Source of the DNA: Carex sylvatica
Taxonomy: Eukaryota; Streptophyta; Magnoliopsida; Poales; Cyperaceae
DNA length: 61,971 bases
Reading direction: 5' to 3'
NCBI GenBank assembly: GCA_964058845.1
Contig: CAXKVR010000281.1
Coordinates: 1 to 61,971 of the forward strand
Below, piece after piece: positions 22,724-34,027 of this stretch. Made by a program: the position numbers and the translations under genes. How positions within the stretch are numbered: the stretch's first letter is position 1; every line of letters begins with the position of its first letter. Under the pieces are notes generated by a model. That model was not told the origin of the DNA and did not search any database. It was given only the letters and a program-made list of their open reading frames with translations.

Positions 22724-23933
22724 TGATGCGCGTAAAGTGTACGCTAAGAAGTTTCAGTACAATAAGATGTACCTTTTAAACCTTAAATGCTTTTGAGTCA
22801 AATTGCAAGTGCACAATTATATCAAAGTAGTATTTTAGGTATCGATCCACAGAGAGTATGGAAAATACTTAGTTTTAAACCCTAAATAATTAATTTCAGT
22901 AAATAATAATAAAGTAAAGTGCAATAAAGTAGAATAAAAAAAGGGGGGTTTTGTTTAAGTAATCCTAAAGGTTGGGTTCAATACCCGAATAATAAGGAAT
23001 AGTAAACAATCAATGAAATGAAAGAAAGAAGGAAATATTGGTTTGCTTTCAAGTTGAGAAGATCTAGGGGTCTTTGGTCTACAATCCCTTGCTAATTCTA
23101 TCTATTCGGTTTGTTTATATTCATGTTTGATTTAAATGAGGTTTCTAACCTAATATGTTAGCCTATTTCAATTAATTATTGATATAAGTATTTTGGTGGG
23201 TTGGGTTAATTTTCCTCGAGTTTTAGGGCTGTCACCATCCTAAAGGGATATTTAACAATCACGTTCACACAAAATACATATCAATACTTAATCAATCTAG
23301 GTGTCCAAATTAGGGGTTTGACTTCAGAAATACCTACCTCACCAAAACCCTAACTCTAATTTCTGGAGATCCGGTTTATATCCTAGTGTTAATAAGATAT
23401 CCTATACCTTTATGATTTGATTGATACAGGGTGGATTACTTGACCTATGCTGGAGTTTAATGATTAAAGCGGAAAAACAGGACATAGCACGATTTCTAGC
23501 TACTTTAATTCATTAAACCAACATGGTACTTGAATTTCAAGTATATGAAATCATAAAGAATAATTCACAGAAATTACCATTAAATCAAACAATCATAATA
23601 AAAACAGTATAACCGAATAAATATAATTAAACAAGTTCATGCATGATGACCTAAACCCCTAGAGAGAGAACTACTCACTCTTGGAGAGGTCCATTACAAA
23701 AATTGGCAAAGTAAGAAGAAATCAAATGAAAGAAAATGATTACACCCTTTGACAAATCAAAGCCCTCTATCTTGCCGAATCTTGCTCCGGAAATCCTTCT
23801 TCTCCTCGCTTGAAAGCTTTCCTTCCTCCAAAATTTATCGCTAAGTGTGTGTAAAGAGAGAATGATGGTGTGTTGGTTGATGTGAGATTCGATGATATGA
23901 GATTCGATCCCCCTTGGTGGATGTAGAACTCTC

Positions 23934-23943
23934 CCTTTTATAG
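23934..23943 (-). promoter_or_regulatory. Athila-like LTR TATA box
   Basis: CTATAAAAGG on the minus strand is conserved in the partner LTR (35238-35247) and in both solo LTRs. The GC dyad cluster lies about 160-470 bp upstream. Confidence 0.6.
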
Positions 23944-24099
23944 CCAAGGATTATGCCCGATTTAGAGGCTAGAAGGTGGGGTTAGTGGGTGCTCTGTTTA
24001 GCATTACTTCCCTGGCAAGTAAGTGTATTTCTGGCAGTAAAAACGCGTTCCTGGTGCGCTAAATATAGAAAAACTGTCAAACCGGGCAGTTATTGGCTT

Positions 24100-24400
24100 T
24101 CTGCGGGTCCAGTGCGGATGGATGACCCGCACTGCGGGTGGCTTCACCCGCACTGGGACAAGTTTCCTTATTTAACTTCTGTAATTTTCTCTGAGTGCGG
24201 ATGGCTCTGCGGGTGGATGACCCGCACTGCGGGTGGAATCTGTTCTTCTGAAGTTGCCAAAAGTTGGCCAAGTTCTGAATGCGGATGGGCTCATCCGCAC
24301 TGGCATCAGTGCGTCCGCACTAGGCTCGGACTTTTCCTCTGCGCCACGAGTGCGGCTGGATTTATCCGCAGTGCGGGTGGTTGATCCGCACTGGAGGGTA
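24100..24400 (-). repeat. GC dyad cluster in the Athila-like LTR
   Basis: It contains full dyads such as CCGCACTGCGG at 24127-24137, with others near 24219 and 24368, and many half sites (GTGCGGATGG, CATCCGCACTGG, CAGTGCGTCCGCACT). The partner cluster is at about 35404-35704. It lies in an otherwise AT-rich LTR, on the promoter side of the TATA box. Confidence 0.85.
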
Positions 24401-24559
24401 TTTTTGCTATTTTACATTATTTCCTGCATAGAAAAGCCAAATAACTGCAATAACTTGATTCTAGGTGTATTTTCATCATTTTACATAATAAATACAAGAC
24501 AATTGGTGTTATTTCATAATAAAATCTATATTAAATGTGTATATAATTTATGCTTATCA

Positions 24560-24575
24560 AAATCCCCCAAGCTTA
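24560..24575 (-). other. Athila-like polypurine tract
   Basis: The minus strand reads AAGCTTGGGGGATTT directly before the 3' LTR. Similar purine runs recur at about 24879-24892 and 25774-25784. Confidence 0.65.
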
Positions 24576-25881
24576 AACCTTGCTTGTCCTCAAGCAACAT
24601 CTAAACTCGGACTACAATTCAATCCTTAATTTAACCCCAATATCAAGTATACATTTCTTCCAAAAATTTTACGAAAAATTTGTATGATCTTACCAAAAAT
24701 TTAGAAATTTCAACGTAAATTTTTACAAATCTAAAGTTCAACCCTTGGTTAATCATAATTCACCCCACAATTTGCTTACTCTAACTTTTATTTCCTTAAA
24801 GACTTAAAACTTGTAAACTTTGGAAATCTAAACTTATTACAAAAACTTCATACTTATTTATGCAGAAATTCTTTCAAAATCCCCCAAGCTTGGAACAAGC
24901 TTAGGTTAGAAATTCGCGGACTTCGTGTGTTGATATTTTCAAAATTCTTTTCCTTTTTTGTTACTTTTTATTTTATGACACTATAATTCTTTATCCTTAG
25001 AACAAAACCGGTTAGTTATAAGTAGTTAACCATACCCAACCGTTTTAATTCAAAAGTGCATTTTGCATTGCTCTTGGTTCAACCCTTCCATGACACGAAC
25101 CTACATGGTTAGTGCAAACCTGGTCACTTTATCGGGCTAACTAGCGGAGCAAAGTGTCGATAACTCATTGCTACAAGTACGTCATGTCGCCGTAACATAA
25201 GCAAGCGAAATCTAAAAATTATTATTTTTACTATTTTTCAACATTTTTGCAAAAATATCATGAATACACACATCCTTAGGCATTAATTCATACCTATGGA
25301 TATCCCGATCTTTCTAAATTCTTTTTCCTCATTTAAGTCGTGTTTTCAGAAATAAATTTAAATTCTTAAGTTTTCATTTTCGTAAATCTTTATTTCCACA
25401 AAATTTTTCGCCAAATTATGTGGTTATTTCTAATTATTTTCAAGGGTATTACTAAGAATTCGTTAAAATTCGCATCAAAATTTCTAATTTCCGTCAATCA
25501 CGCAAATTTATCAAAAAATTGTTGTGTTTGCCATCTTTGAACACAGAAATTAAACATGATTTTATACTTTATGCATTTTTCAAACAATTAAGTTCAATTG
25601 TGCAAGACTCTATTTTTCATAACTACGTAAAACATCTTGACAAACTCGTAATCTCAAGCAATTAAGTTTAAAATCACAAATTCTACTCAAGGTCAAGTAA
25701 AAACATAGTTATAAATCCTAATAAATTAAAAATTAAACATAAATAAATATGCATGCAGATACAATTTCTTCTCATCCCCCAGGCCTAAATAAAGCAGTGT
25801 CCTCAGTGCTAAAAATAAACGAAAAAGAGAGAAGAAACATGATATACTAGACTTGGCAAAAGGCGGTGGGAGTGTGTAAGA
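24576..25881 (-). other. Athila-like 3' non-coding region
   Basis: This AT-rich region lies between the second ORF and the 3' LTR. It holds two extra polypurine-like runs (CCCCCAAGCTT at about 24883 and ATCCCCCAGGCC at about 25775 on the plus strand). No coding region is seen. Confidence 0.6.
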
Positions 25882-27264
25882 TCAATCCTCGGCATCCATG
25901 TCATCTGCATCCTCCTCCTCGTCTTCACCTTGCTCATCTTGTCGAGCTGCTGACTCGGCTCGTTGTCGTGCTATCTCAGCCTCCCTCCGTCTTGCAGCTC
26001 TTCTTTGGTGCGGCGGTGTCGGTGGGTCATCCTCGAAGTGAGGATCACTGCTCATGACTCCCTGGCGTGCATAGTGGTAGGCCGCTGCGGCTTGGGTCTC
26101 GACCTCATCCATCCTTTGATCGAACGCATCCATGCGGTTGGTCATGTTTAGGTGGAGGTTGGAGATAGAGTTTTGCACATTTTGCATCAAATCCCACATT
26201 TGTCGCATTGTCGGCTCTCCTTGGGGTTGATCATTGCCAGCGGGAAGTTGAGCATTTGGATGAACGGGCGGTGGCGGTGGAGGCTCTTGCGGCTCAATAG
26301 GCGGATCAACTATCCTCCATGTGGCATAGTTCAATGGATCAAGGTCGGTTGGGAGAGGTAAAAGGTGCCGAATATTGGTAACTCCCAAATTGATCCATGC
26401 CTCTTGGATATTGTCATACCGGATGAGCCGGGCTCGCACCAATCCATCCAAGTCCACCATGGTGTAACCCGGTACTACATCATCTCCGGTTGGTATGTTC
26501 AGTGATCGAGCAATCTTTGTTATGATCCCTCCAATACGCACCACACCTCCCGGTTGAACATTGTTGGCTACAGTTTTGATGTGTTTAGCAAGATTGTAGG
26601 TGATGTGCGGCATATATTCCATCTCCCCGTTGTTCCGACGAAGCATGCTGCAAACATAGGTCATATCTCCCTCGTTGAAGACCGAAGCGGTCTCCCCTCG
26701 GGCAAAAAGAGTGTGAGAAAGTACCCGTTGGATGTAACGGAGTGCCGGATGAGAGATGTTTTTGGTACGTTGGTCACCGAGGATAGAATGCATTGTTAGG
26801 AGGCGGAATTGATGTTCATTCATATCGTGGAAGAACCCGAGCCTAGATCGCATTTGGTCCACATTGTCTTGAGGAAGGCCAAATAACTCTAATAGCTCGG
26901 TGGTGTGCAAGGACACAAAATAACCTCCAAGGTTGAAGCTCATGGTTCGTGAGGCTCGATCGAACTCATAGGAGGAGAGGAATTCGATGGTGATAGCTCG
27001 GTAGGTATTGTCCTCATCACATAAGAACTCCCATAAGCCGAGACGCTCGGTGAGCATTTGAACCGTGTCGGTAATGCCCAACTGCTCAAGAGCGAACCGG
27101 GAGATCCACCGAGATGGTTCGAGGGTTCGATGGTTCTCGAGCGCGATCCTTCGGAGTTCTTGGTTATCAGTCAGCTCGATGGCGGGTGGATATGGAATGG
27201 GTGGGTTGCTTGATTGACCCTTCCCCTTGCTGGTCTTTGAACGCTTAGTAGGCCTTGGTGCCAT
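25882..27264 (-). CDS. ATHILA-type second ORF (function unknown, at the env-like position)
   Basis: The open frame extends up to 27399, but I place the start at 27264 (MAPRPTKRSKTSK). It lies 5 bases after a strong splice acceptor, whereas the upstream part only translates GC dyads (SQCGCVNPQCGW). The protein has 460 residues. It has a basic N-terminus, a conserved globular part with RTLEPSRWISRFALEQLGI, FLSSYEFDRASRTMSFNLGG and LLELFGLPQDNVDQMRS, a proline-rich segment (EPPPPPPVHP), and a very acidic C-terminus (EDEEEDADDMD). This matches the family annotated as ATHILA ORF-1. It sits at the position called env-like in Athila elements, but I see no signal peptide or transmembrane segment, so an envelope role is not supported. 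The basic start looks like a nuclear localisation signal. Confidence 0.8.
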   Translation of the reverse strand: MAPRPTKRSKTSKGKGQSSNPPIPYPPAIELTDNQELRRIALENHRTLEPSRWISRFALEQLGITDTVQMLTERLGLWEFLCDEDNTYRAITIEFLSSYEFDRASRTMSFNLGGYFVSLHTTELLELFGLPQDNVDQMRSRLGFFHDMNEHQFRLLTMHSILGDQRTKNISHPALRYIQRVLSHTLFARGETASVFNEGDMTYVCSMLRRNNGEMEYMPHITYNLAKHIKTVANNVQPGGVVRIGGIITKIARSLNIPTGDDVVPGYTMVDLDGLVRARLIRYDNIQEAWINLGVTNIRHLLPLPTDLDPLNYATWRIVDPPIEPQEPPPPPPVHPNAQLPAGNDQPQGEPTMRQMWDLMQNVQNSISNLHLNMTNRMDAFDQRMDEVETQAAAAYHYARQGVMSSDPHFEDDPPTPPHQRRAARRREAEIARQRAESAARQDEQGEDEEEDADDMDAED

Positions 27265-27269
27265 CTTAT

Positions 27270-27649
27270 CTGCAATTACAAAGTTGAAAGAATAAGAAAT
27301 TACGTACAATTTGATGCAATTTGGGAGCAGTGCGGATGCACTCCATCCGCACTGCGGGTTGACGCACCCGCACTGGGAACTAGACCGTTTTGTTGACAAT
27401 ATTACAAGGCCTGTGCGGGTGGTTCATACGCACTGCGGGTGGTCTGACCCGCAGTGAGAAGTTAACGGGTTTTTGGTCTGTACAGGGATGGTGCGGGTGC
27501 TTGGACCGCACTGCGGGTTTATCCATCCGCATCCGTGGTAATTTTTAACCGTTGTTACCAATTTTGGTCGAATTTTTTTTTCGATTTTCGGTTCTAAATC
27601 ACAGATCTAACTAGAAATAATTGAAATTAAGGGTAAGGAGAGATCAAAC
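27270..27649 (-). other. Predicted 5'-UTR intron upstream of the second Athila ORF
   Basis: On the minus strand a donor (AACGAG|GTTTGATC at 27649) and a pyrimidine-rich acceptor (TTTGTAATTGCAG|ATAAG at 27270) bracket 380 bp. The exon after the acceptor reaches the ORF start codon in 5 bases. GC dyads fill about 27325-27535 inside it. Alternatively the acceptor serves a spliced genomic RNA from the LTR. Confidence 0.4.
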
Positions 27650-27912
27650 CTCGTTGTAGATCGTGAAAATTGCAAGAAAATCCGACGAGATCCAAGCTTT
27701 TAGCCAAAAACCGTAAAAATCGTCTTGAGAGAGTAAAAACTAGGGTTTCGTAGAAGAAAAGAGAAAAATAGAAGAGAATAGAAGAAGAGAAGGTAGAGGA
27801 GAGGAAGAATTTGATAAAAGGAAGAAGTTTGCGGGAGTAGAAGAGAGAAAAACCGAGTTTCGAGTTGTGAAAACGAAAAGGCGCGAAGAAATGGTGAAGG
27901 GTCGGGTTTAAA
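27650..27912 (-). promoter_or_regulatory. Putative internal promoter and leader of the second Athila ORF
   Basis: On the minus strand a TTTAAA box (27907-27912) is followed by about 230 bases of TC-rich sequence (runs of TTCTTC, CTCTCT) with a telo-box AAACCCTA at 27741-27748. It ends at the donor at 27649. This looks like a plant gene's core promoter and 5' UTR rather than retrotransposon spacer. The small ORFs over it are incidental. Confidence 0.4.
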
Positions 27913-27919
27913 GAGATGC

Positions 27920-28135
27920 ACGGCTGCGGATGGGCCCATCCGCACTGCGGGTTGACGCACCCGCACCGACAAAACTTTTTCCATTTTTCGATTTTTCTAC
28001 TTGGGTGCGGTTCATCGCATCCGCAGTGCGGGTTATCCATCCGCACTGGAGAATTACTTTTCCGATTTTTCGATTTTTCTACTTGGGTGCGGTTCATCGC
28101 ATCCGCAGTGCGGGTTATCCATCCGCACTGGAGGA
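27920..28135. repeat. GC dyad cluster with a perfect 68-bp direct repeat
   Basis: The units 27984-28051 and 28066-28133 are identical and 82 bp apart. Each holds CATCCGCAGTGCGGGTTATC. More dyads lie at 27924-27966. The cluster sits just upstream of the putative internal promoter, mirroring the cluster-before-TATA layout of the LTR. Confidence 0.85.
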
Positions 28136-28483
28136 ATTTCTTAACAATTTTCGCTGCAAACTCTTCCAAGGTTAGTTAATTCGTAAATTATGGAATTTAA
28201 AAAGTAAACTAAGTAAAGATAAATTGCAGAAAGTAAAGAAAAACAATAAAAACCTTGGGTTGCCTCCCAAGAAGCGCTCAATTTTACATCGTGAGCCCGA
28301 CATGATTTTCGCTCACTATTGAGGGTGGGGATCATTTAGGTGTAACCTTTCTTTCTCACCTATTGGACTTGCATAATTGAAATGTTTGAGGCGTTGTCCG
28401 TTCACTTTGAATGGTCCAATTTTATCGCTCATAATCTCAATTGCTCCATGGTTGAACACCCTTGTTACCTTGTATGGCCCGTC

Positions 28484-31400
28484 CTATCTTGATCTCAATT
28501 TTCCCGGAAAGAGTCGGAGTCTTGAGTTGTATAATAAAACCGTATCTCCTTCTTTGAATTCTCGCCGTATGATGCGTTTGTCATGCCATCTTTTCGTCCT
28601 CTCCTTGTATAGTTTGGCATTTTCGTATGCATTGAGGCGTAATTCCTCCAATTCATGTAGGTTTAGGATTCTCTTCTCACCGGCTGCCCTTATGTCGAAG
28701 TTTAGGGTTTTAATCGCCCAATAAGCTTTATGCTCAAGCTCAACGGGCAAATGACACGCTTTTCCATACACAAGTTTGAAAGGTGTCATACCTATGGGTG
28801 TTTTGAAAGCGGTCCGGTATGCCCAAAGAGACTCGTCTAACTTGAGAGACCAATCCTTCCTTGATGTATTCACCACCTTTTGGAGGATGCTTTTTATCTC
28901 ACGATTGGACACCTCAACTTGGCCGCTTGTTTGTGGATGGTATGGTGTGGCCACCTTGTGCTTGACTCCATACTTGAGTAGTAGAGCGTCAAATTGGCGG
29001 TTGATGAAATGAGATCCGCCATCGCTTATTACCACTCGGGGCACTCCAAACCTAGGAAAAATAATCTTTGTAAAGAGTTTTCTTACCACAGCGGAGTCGG
29101 CGGTTGGAGTAGCGATGGCTTCGACCCATTTAGATACGTAGTCGACTGCCACTAGTATGTATTTATTGTTGCAAGAACTCGGGAAGGGACCCATAAAGTC
29201 GATCCCCCAAACATCAAATAATTCGACTTCTAATATTCCGTTTAGGGGCATTTCATGTCTTTTAGATATGTTCCCAGTTCTTTGACATTTGTCGCACTTA
29301 AGTACATACTCCCTTGCGTCTTTAAAGAGTGTTGGCCAAAAGAATCCGGCTTGAAGAACTTTGGCAGCGGTTTTGTCGGTTGAAGCGTGTCCACCATAGG
29401 CGGATGAATGACAACATCTTAGGATCGCTTCGGTTTCCTCTTGGGGTACACATCTTCTATGAATACCATCCATTCCTAACTTAAACAACAAGGGTTCGTC
29501 CCAAAAGTAATCTTTCGCATCCGAAAGGAATTTTTTCCGTTGTTGATAAGTTAGATAGGGAGGTATTAGACCGCATGTAAGGTAGTTGACAAGATCCGCA
29601 TACCATGGCGCCTCGAAGTTGTTGACTGCATATAGTTGTTCGTCTATGAATGAGTCATCAATGGGCATGTCATCTTCGTTTGACTCATTGATAATACGCG
29701 AAAGATGATCCGCCACAGAATTTTCGGTTCCTTTCTTATCCTTGATCTCTAGGTCGAATTCTTGGAGTAGTAGGATCCACCGAATTAGTCGTGGTTTAGC
29801 ATCCTTTTTGTTGAGGAGGTATCGAATTGCCGCATGATCGGTGTACACAACTACCTTGGAGCCCACCAAGTAGGGTCGGAACTTGTTGATTGCGAATATG
29901 ACGGCTAGGAACTCCTTTTCCGTGGTTGTGTAGTTCATTTGTGCCTCGTCTAGGACTTTGCTAGAATAATAGATCACATGTGGCTTGTTGTCGATCCTTT
30001 GTCCTAGCACGGCTCCAACGGCGAAATCGCTCGCATCACACATAATCTCGAATGGCATATCCCAATTGGGTGGTCGAAGAATGGGAGCCGAGATTAGCGC
30101 CTTCTTTATCCTGTCAAAAGCATCAATACAAGGGTTATCAAAATTAAATTCTGCATCTTTCATAGTTAAATTGGAAAGGGGTTTACAAATTTTTGAAAAA
30201 TCCTTAATAAACCGTCGGTAGAACCCCGCATGGCCTAAGAAACTCCGCACATCTTTTACACAAGTCGGACGTGCTAGCTTCTCTATCACCTCAACTTTTG
30301 CTTTGTCGACCTCTAGGCCTTCGGAAGACACCACATGACCTAGAACCACCCCCGTTTGGACCATGAAATGGCACTTCTCCCAATTTAGCACTAAATTGAC
30401 CTGCTCACAACGTTCTAAAACTTTTATCAAATTAGTTAAGCATGTATCAAAAGAAGTACCAAATACTGAAAAATCATCCATGAAAACCTCCACGGAATTT
30501 TCTAATAAATCTGAAAAAATAGCCATCATGGCTCTTTGGAATGTAGCTGGGGCATTGCATAGACCAAATGGCATCCTTCGGTACGCAAAAGTACCATAAG
30601 GACAAGTGAAGGTCGTCTTTTCTTGATCTTCGGGGTGGATAGGGATTTGAAAGAATCCGCTATATCCATCAAGGTAACAAAAGTGAGTATGATTAGCTAA
30701 CCTTTCGAGCATTTGATCCACGAATGGTAGAGGGAAGTGATCTTTCCTTGTTGCATTGTTGAGTTTTCGGTAATCGATGCACATCCTCCATCCGGTTACC
30801 ATCCTCGTAGAGATCATCTTGTCATCGTCTCCCTTCACCACCGTTGTGCCTCCCTTCTTTGGTACCACATGGACCGGGCTTACCCATTTGGAATCGGAGA
30901 TCGGGTATATGATGCCGGCATCAAGTAGTTTGAGGATTTCCTTCTTTACCACCTCCTTAAGATTCGGATTGAGCCTTCGTTGTGCTTCAATTGTGGGTTT
31001 GTGGTCATCCTCCATAAGGATCCTATGCATGCAAAGAGATGGACTTACCCCGGTTAGATCATCGATGGTGTATCCGATCGCCTTCCGATGTAATCGAAGC
31101 TCATGTAGAAGCCTCGCGGTTTGATCTTTGTTGAGCTCGGAATTGACAATCACCGGATATGTCTCGTCTTCCCCCAAGTATTCATAGCGAAGGGTAGGTG
31201 GTAGAGGTTTTAGTTCGACCTTCGGTGCTCCAGAATCGCTCGAAACAACAAAAATCTGCGCGAATTTCGTAGAGTGCGGGTGCTCCATCCGCAGTGCGGG
31301 TGGAGTTGGGACGCACTGGACAGCTGGTTCTGCAGCTTCTGGTTGGTTAGTGCGGCTGGGACCATCCGCAGTGCGGGTGGATGATCCGCACTGGGAGGAA

Positions 31401-33916
31401 TTTTCACCGATTTCTTCGTTTTCGGACCCGGTTTCTTCTAGATCTGAGTCCAGTTGCTCATTCACCATCTCTTCCTCCATCTGGGTAGCTATAATGGAAT
31501 CTAAAACATCCAATCTACAAATAGAATCGTTATCATTTGAAGGATATTTAATGGCATTAAACATATGAAAATTTACCTTTTCACCTCCAATGTCAAATGA
31601 TATTTTTCCTTCCTTGACATTAATATTTGCATCGGCTGTGGTTAGAAAATCCCGTCCCAATAGGAGAGGGGTATGAGTGTCCTCCTCCATTTCAACTACC
31701 ACAAAGTCTACCGGAACAAAGAATTTACCTATCATAACAATCACGTCTTCCGCAATCCCCTCGGGGTACCGTACAGTCTTATCGGCTAATTGAAGTGACA
31801 TCCTTGTGGGTTTCAATTCACTAAGATTTAGCCTTTGATAGACGGACTTTGGCATAAGGCTCACACTTGCGCCTAAATCACATAGACACCTCTCAAATTT
31901 GGTATCACCAATTACACAAGGGATTGCAAAGCTCCCCGGGTCCTTTAACTTCGGAGGTAGCTTGTTTAAGAAGAGAGCGCTACACTCCTCATTAAGGGAT
32001 ACCGTGCCAACTTCCTCAATTGCTCTCTTGTTAGATAATATGTCTTTCAAGAATTTTGCATAAGAGGGCATTTGAGTAATTGCCTCGGTAAAAGGGATGG
32101 TGATGTTCAATTTCTTGAGGTGTTCTACGAATTTGGCATATTGTTGGTCAAGCTTGTGTTTTACTAACCTTTGAGGGAATGGTATAAACCTTTGTGGTAT
32201 AACATACTTGGGTGTTTCAATTGGTTTTACCTTAGCCGGGATAGAATTACCCAGTTCTTGAGGTTCTTTTGATGCCGGTGTATCCGCATTGAGAGGAGTC
32301 GGAGGTTGTTGTGCATCCTTTGGTGGTTGTTGTTGCTCTTCAATGGTCGGCATCTTAGGTCCTTCGTATCCCGTGCCACTCCTCAAAGTTATCGCCTTTG
32401 CTTGCTCCCTAGGGTTGATGTCCGGCTTGCCCGGTAGTGTGCCTTGTTGTCGAAAGGATGAAGACGCTTGTTGTGCAACTTGTGTTTCTAGCATTGAGGT
32501 CTTGGTGTCCAAGAACTCAAACTTCTTCTTCAAATCCCTCAAAGAATCCGAAACATCCGTGTTGGTGTTCCTTTGGTAGGTAATGAAGTCTTTTTGTTCG
32601 GTTCTCATCTCTTGCAACATCTTTTGTATATCATTGATTGGAGAGGGATTTTGGTAGGAGTTTTGGTTTAACCGGTTTTGGTATTGGTTCGAATTACCTT
32701 GGTATTGGTTGGAGTTATCGTTTTCGGTCCGCCAATTGAAGTTCGGATGGTTCCACCTTGTGTTAGGGTTATAAGAATTTGAATTGAATTTATCATTTTG
32801 CCTAACCTTATTGTAGATCGGGTCATTCCTCGTATCGCCTTGATTGTAGAACATGGCGTTCGCTTGTTCTACCTTGTCGCCTTCAAGAAGAGTTGGGCAA
32901 TCGGCGGTAAGATGAGTCGCCTCTCCACATATGCCGCATGGAGCCATCTTGGTCACGGATTTTGCGTTGTGCATTTGTGCCATTTGATGTTGTAAGGCCT
33001 CCATTTGGGCTCTCAAGGCGGTAACCTCGTCTACTTGCATGATTCCCGGCATGTTTTGAGCTCGTCCTCCTCGCTCGGCCGTCCATTCCCTTTGGTTGAT
33101 CGCCATGTCTTCGATCATTGCCATGGCTTGTGTCGGATTCATACGTGACATGTTGCCCCCTGCGGCCGAATTTAAATGAGTTTTAGTCGTTATGGTACAA
33201 CCTCCAAAGAAGAATTGAAAGAGTAACCACATATCAAGGCCATGGTTAGGGCACAAGCGTTGGAGCTCCGCCCATCGGTCCCATGCCTCAGTCAAAGACT
33301 CCCCCTCTGCTTGCTTGAACGTAGTGATTTTCGACCGGAAATGTTGGGTCTTCGATGGAGGAAAGTATTTCCCTAGAAATAGCTTCTCCATGTCGTCCCA
33401 TGTATCTATGTTGTCTCGGTTGACGGTCCTCAACCATGTTCTCGCACTGTCTCGGAGGGATAGGTGGAAGCACTTGAGTTTGAGGTTGTCTAACTCATCT
33501 CCTTCTCTTGCAAAGGTGCCGCAGTGCTCTTCGAATACCGCCAAATGGGCATGTGGGTCTTCGTTTTGAGCTCCTCCGAATTGGTTTTGGCCAAGTAGGT
33601 GGATGAGAGATGGCTTAATTTCACGTGGATCTTGGCCATGAGGGATGAAGCCAAAGCGATGTCCATTGTTGTGTTGACGGTCATTTCCATTGTGGTGTCC
33701 ATTGTTAGGACCGTTGTTGTTGTGGTTATTGTTGCGCTCATTACGAGGTGGAGATAATCCTCGTACACGGGTGTTATTGCTTCCATGTTGTGATTGTTCG
33801 TCATGGACGGATTGTTCGCGGTGGTTGTTATTGGGGTTGATGGGTATAGTTGCCATGCTTGAGTATTCTTCGTCTTCGAAATAAAGTGTTCCTAAAGGGG
33901 TTCTCCCAAAGCTCAT
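28484..33916 (-). CDS. Athila-like gag-pol polyprotein
   Basis: This single ORF of 1810 residues starts [17 protein letters not shown]. Gag occupies about 90-290, with a zinc knuckle [14 protein letters not shown] at about 325-338. The protease has [10 protein letters not shown] near 680. RT has [13 protein letters not shown] near 1045 and the catalytic [10 protein letters not shown] near 1145. RNase H ([13 protein letters not shown]) is near 1295. Integrase has an HHCC zinc domain at about 1500-1545 (CDKC) and a DDE core from about 1567 ([28 protein letters not shown]). Residues about 838-885, between protease and RT, are translated GC dyads. The ORF ends FPGKLRSR then TAG, where relatives have tryptophan. 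The frame remains open for about 50 more codons, so the natural end lies near 28330 and this copy lacks the integrase tail. Confidence 0.92.
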   Translation of the reverse strand: MSFGRTPLGTLYFEDEEYSSMATIPINPNNNHREQSVHDEQSQHGSNNTRVRGLSPPRNERNNNHNNNGPNNGHHNGNDRQHNNGHRFGFIPHGQDPREIKPSLIHLLGQNQFGGAQNEDPHAHLAVFEEHCGTFAREGDELDNLKLKCFHLSLRDSARTWLRTVNRDNIDTWDDMEKLFLGKYFPPSKTQHFRSKITTFKQAEGESLTEAWDRWAELQRLCPNHGLDMWLLFQFFFGGCTITTKTHLNSAAGGNMSRMNPTQAMAMIEDMAINQREWTAERGGRAQNMPGIMQVDEVTALRAQMEALQHQMAQMHNAKSVTKMAPCGICGEATHLTADCPTLLEGDKVEQANAMFYNQGDTRNDPIYNKVRQNDKFNSNSYNPNTRWNHPNFNWRTENDNSNQYQGNSNQYQNRLNQNSYQNPSPINDIQKMLQEMRTEQKDFITYQRNTNTDVSDSLRDLKKKFEFLDTKTSMLETQVAQQASSSFRQQGTLPGKPDINPREQAKAITLRSGTGYEGPKMPTIEEQQQPPKDAQQPPTPLNADTPASKEPQELGNSIPAKVKPIETPKYVIPQRFIPFPQRLVKHKLDQQYAKFVEHLKKLNITIPFTEAITQMPSYAKFLKDILSNKRAIEEVGTVSLNEECSALFLNKLPPKLKDPGSFAIPCVIGDTKFERCLCDLGASVSLMPKSVYQRLNLSELKPTRMSLQLADKTVRYPEGIAEDVIVMIGKFFVPVDFVVVEMEEDTHTPLLLGRDFLTTADANINVKEGKISFDIGGEKVNFHMFNAIKYPSNDNDSICRLDVLDSIIATQMEEEMVNEQLDSDLEETGSENEEIGENSSQCGSSTRTADGPSRTNQPEAAEPAVQCVPTPPALRMEHPHSTKFAQIFVVSSDSGAPKVELKPLPPTLRYEYLGEDETYPVIVNSELNKDQTARLLHELRLHRKAIGYTIDDLTGVSPSLCMHRILMEDDHKPTIEAQRRLNPNLKEVVKKEILKLLDAGIIYPISDSKWVSPVHVVPKKGGTTVVKGDDDKMISTRMVTGWRMCIDYRKLNNATRKDHFPLPFVDQMLERLANHTHFCYLDGYSGFFQIPIHPEDQEKTTFTCPYGTFAYRRMPFGLCNAPATFQRAMMAIFSDLLENSVEVFMDDFSVFGTSFDTCLTNLIKVLERCEQVNLVLNWEKCHFMVQTGVVLGHVVSSEGLEVDKAKVEVIEKLARPTCVKDVRSFLGHAGFYRRFIKDFSKICKPLSNLTMKDAEFNFDNPCIDAFDRIKKALISAPILRPPNWDMPFEIMCDASDFAVGAVLGQRIDNKPHVIYYSSKVLDEAQMNYTTTEKEFLAVIFAINKFRPYLVGSKVVVYTDHAAIRYLLNKKDAKPRLIRWILLLQEFDLEIKDKKGTENSVADHLSRIINESNEDDMPIDDSFIDEQLYAVNNFEAPWYADLVNYLTCGLIPPYLTYQQRKKFLSDAKDYFWDEPLLFKLGMDGIHRRCVPQEETEAILRCCHSSAYGGHASTDKTAAKVLQAGFFWPTLFKDAREYVLKCDKCQRTGNISKRHEMPLNGILEVELFDVWGIDFMGPFPSSCNNKYILVAVDYVSKWVEAIATPTADSAVVRKLFTKIIFPRFGVPRVVISDGGSHFINRQFDALLLKYGVKHKVATPYHPQTSGQVEVSNREIKSILQKVVNTSRKDWSLKLDESLWAYRTAFKTPIGMTPFKLVYGKACHLPVELEHKAYWAIKTLNFDIRAAGEKRILNLHELEELRLNAYENAKLYKERTKRWHDKRIIRREFKEGDTVLLYNSRLRLFPGKLRSR
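31265..31405 (-). repeat. GC dyad cluster inside the gag-pol coding sequence
   Basis: It contains CCGCAGTGCGG twice plus half sites (AGTGCGGGTGC, GTGCGGCTGGG, GATCCGCACTGG). All are read in frame in the protease-RT linker, giving peptide pieces such as [15 protein letters not shown] and ALRMEHPHS. Length and frame are compatible with the ORF. Confidence 0.85.
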
Positions 33917-34002
33917 AGAACGCTGAAAAAGAAGATTAGGTTAGAAACCAAAGAAAATATGAAATAAATTATTAAAGTAAAAACTAATTATTTAACCTAA
34001 TA

Positions 34003-34022
34003 CTCCCCGGCAACGGCGCCAA
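34003..34022 (-). other. Athila-like primer-binding site
   Basis: The minus strand reads TGGCGCCGTTGCCGGGGAG just inside the 5' LTR. It is complementary to the 3' end of tRNA-Asp, as is usual for Athila. The same sequence occurs at about 82-98. Confidence 0.85.
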
Positions 34023-34027
34023 AAACT

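Larger units (their letters stand above)
22724..24559 (-). repeat. Athila-like 3' LTR
   Basis: It runs from TGATGCGCG to GCTTATCA and is next to the polypurine tract at 24560-24575. It has a TATA box at 23934-23943 (minus) and GC dyads at about 24100-24400. ORFs inside it are incidental. Confidence 0.95.

Noticed and set aside
23989..24384. ORF of 131 residues in the Athila-like LTR, repeated at 35293-35688 and in part at 1345-1560
   Set aside because: It is translated LTR and GC dyad sequence (CGW/PHW repeats). It is not conserved as a frame in the diverged LTR copies and has no recognisable domain.
25882..27399. Retroviral envelope gene
   Set aside because: Its position suits the env-like label, but I see no signal peptide, membrane segment or cleavage site. 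The N-terminal extension to 27399 is translated dyad DNA.
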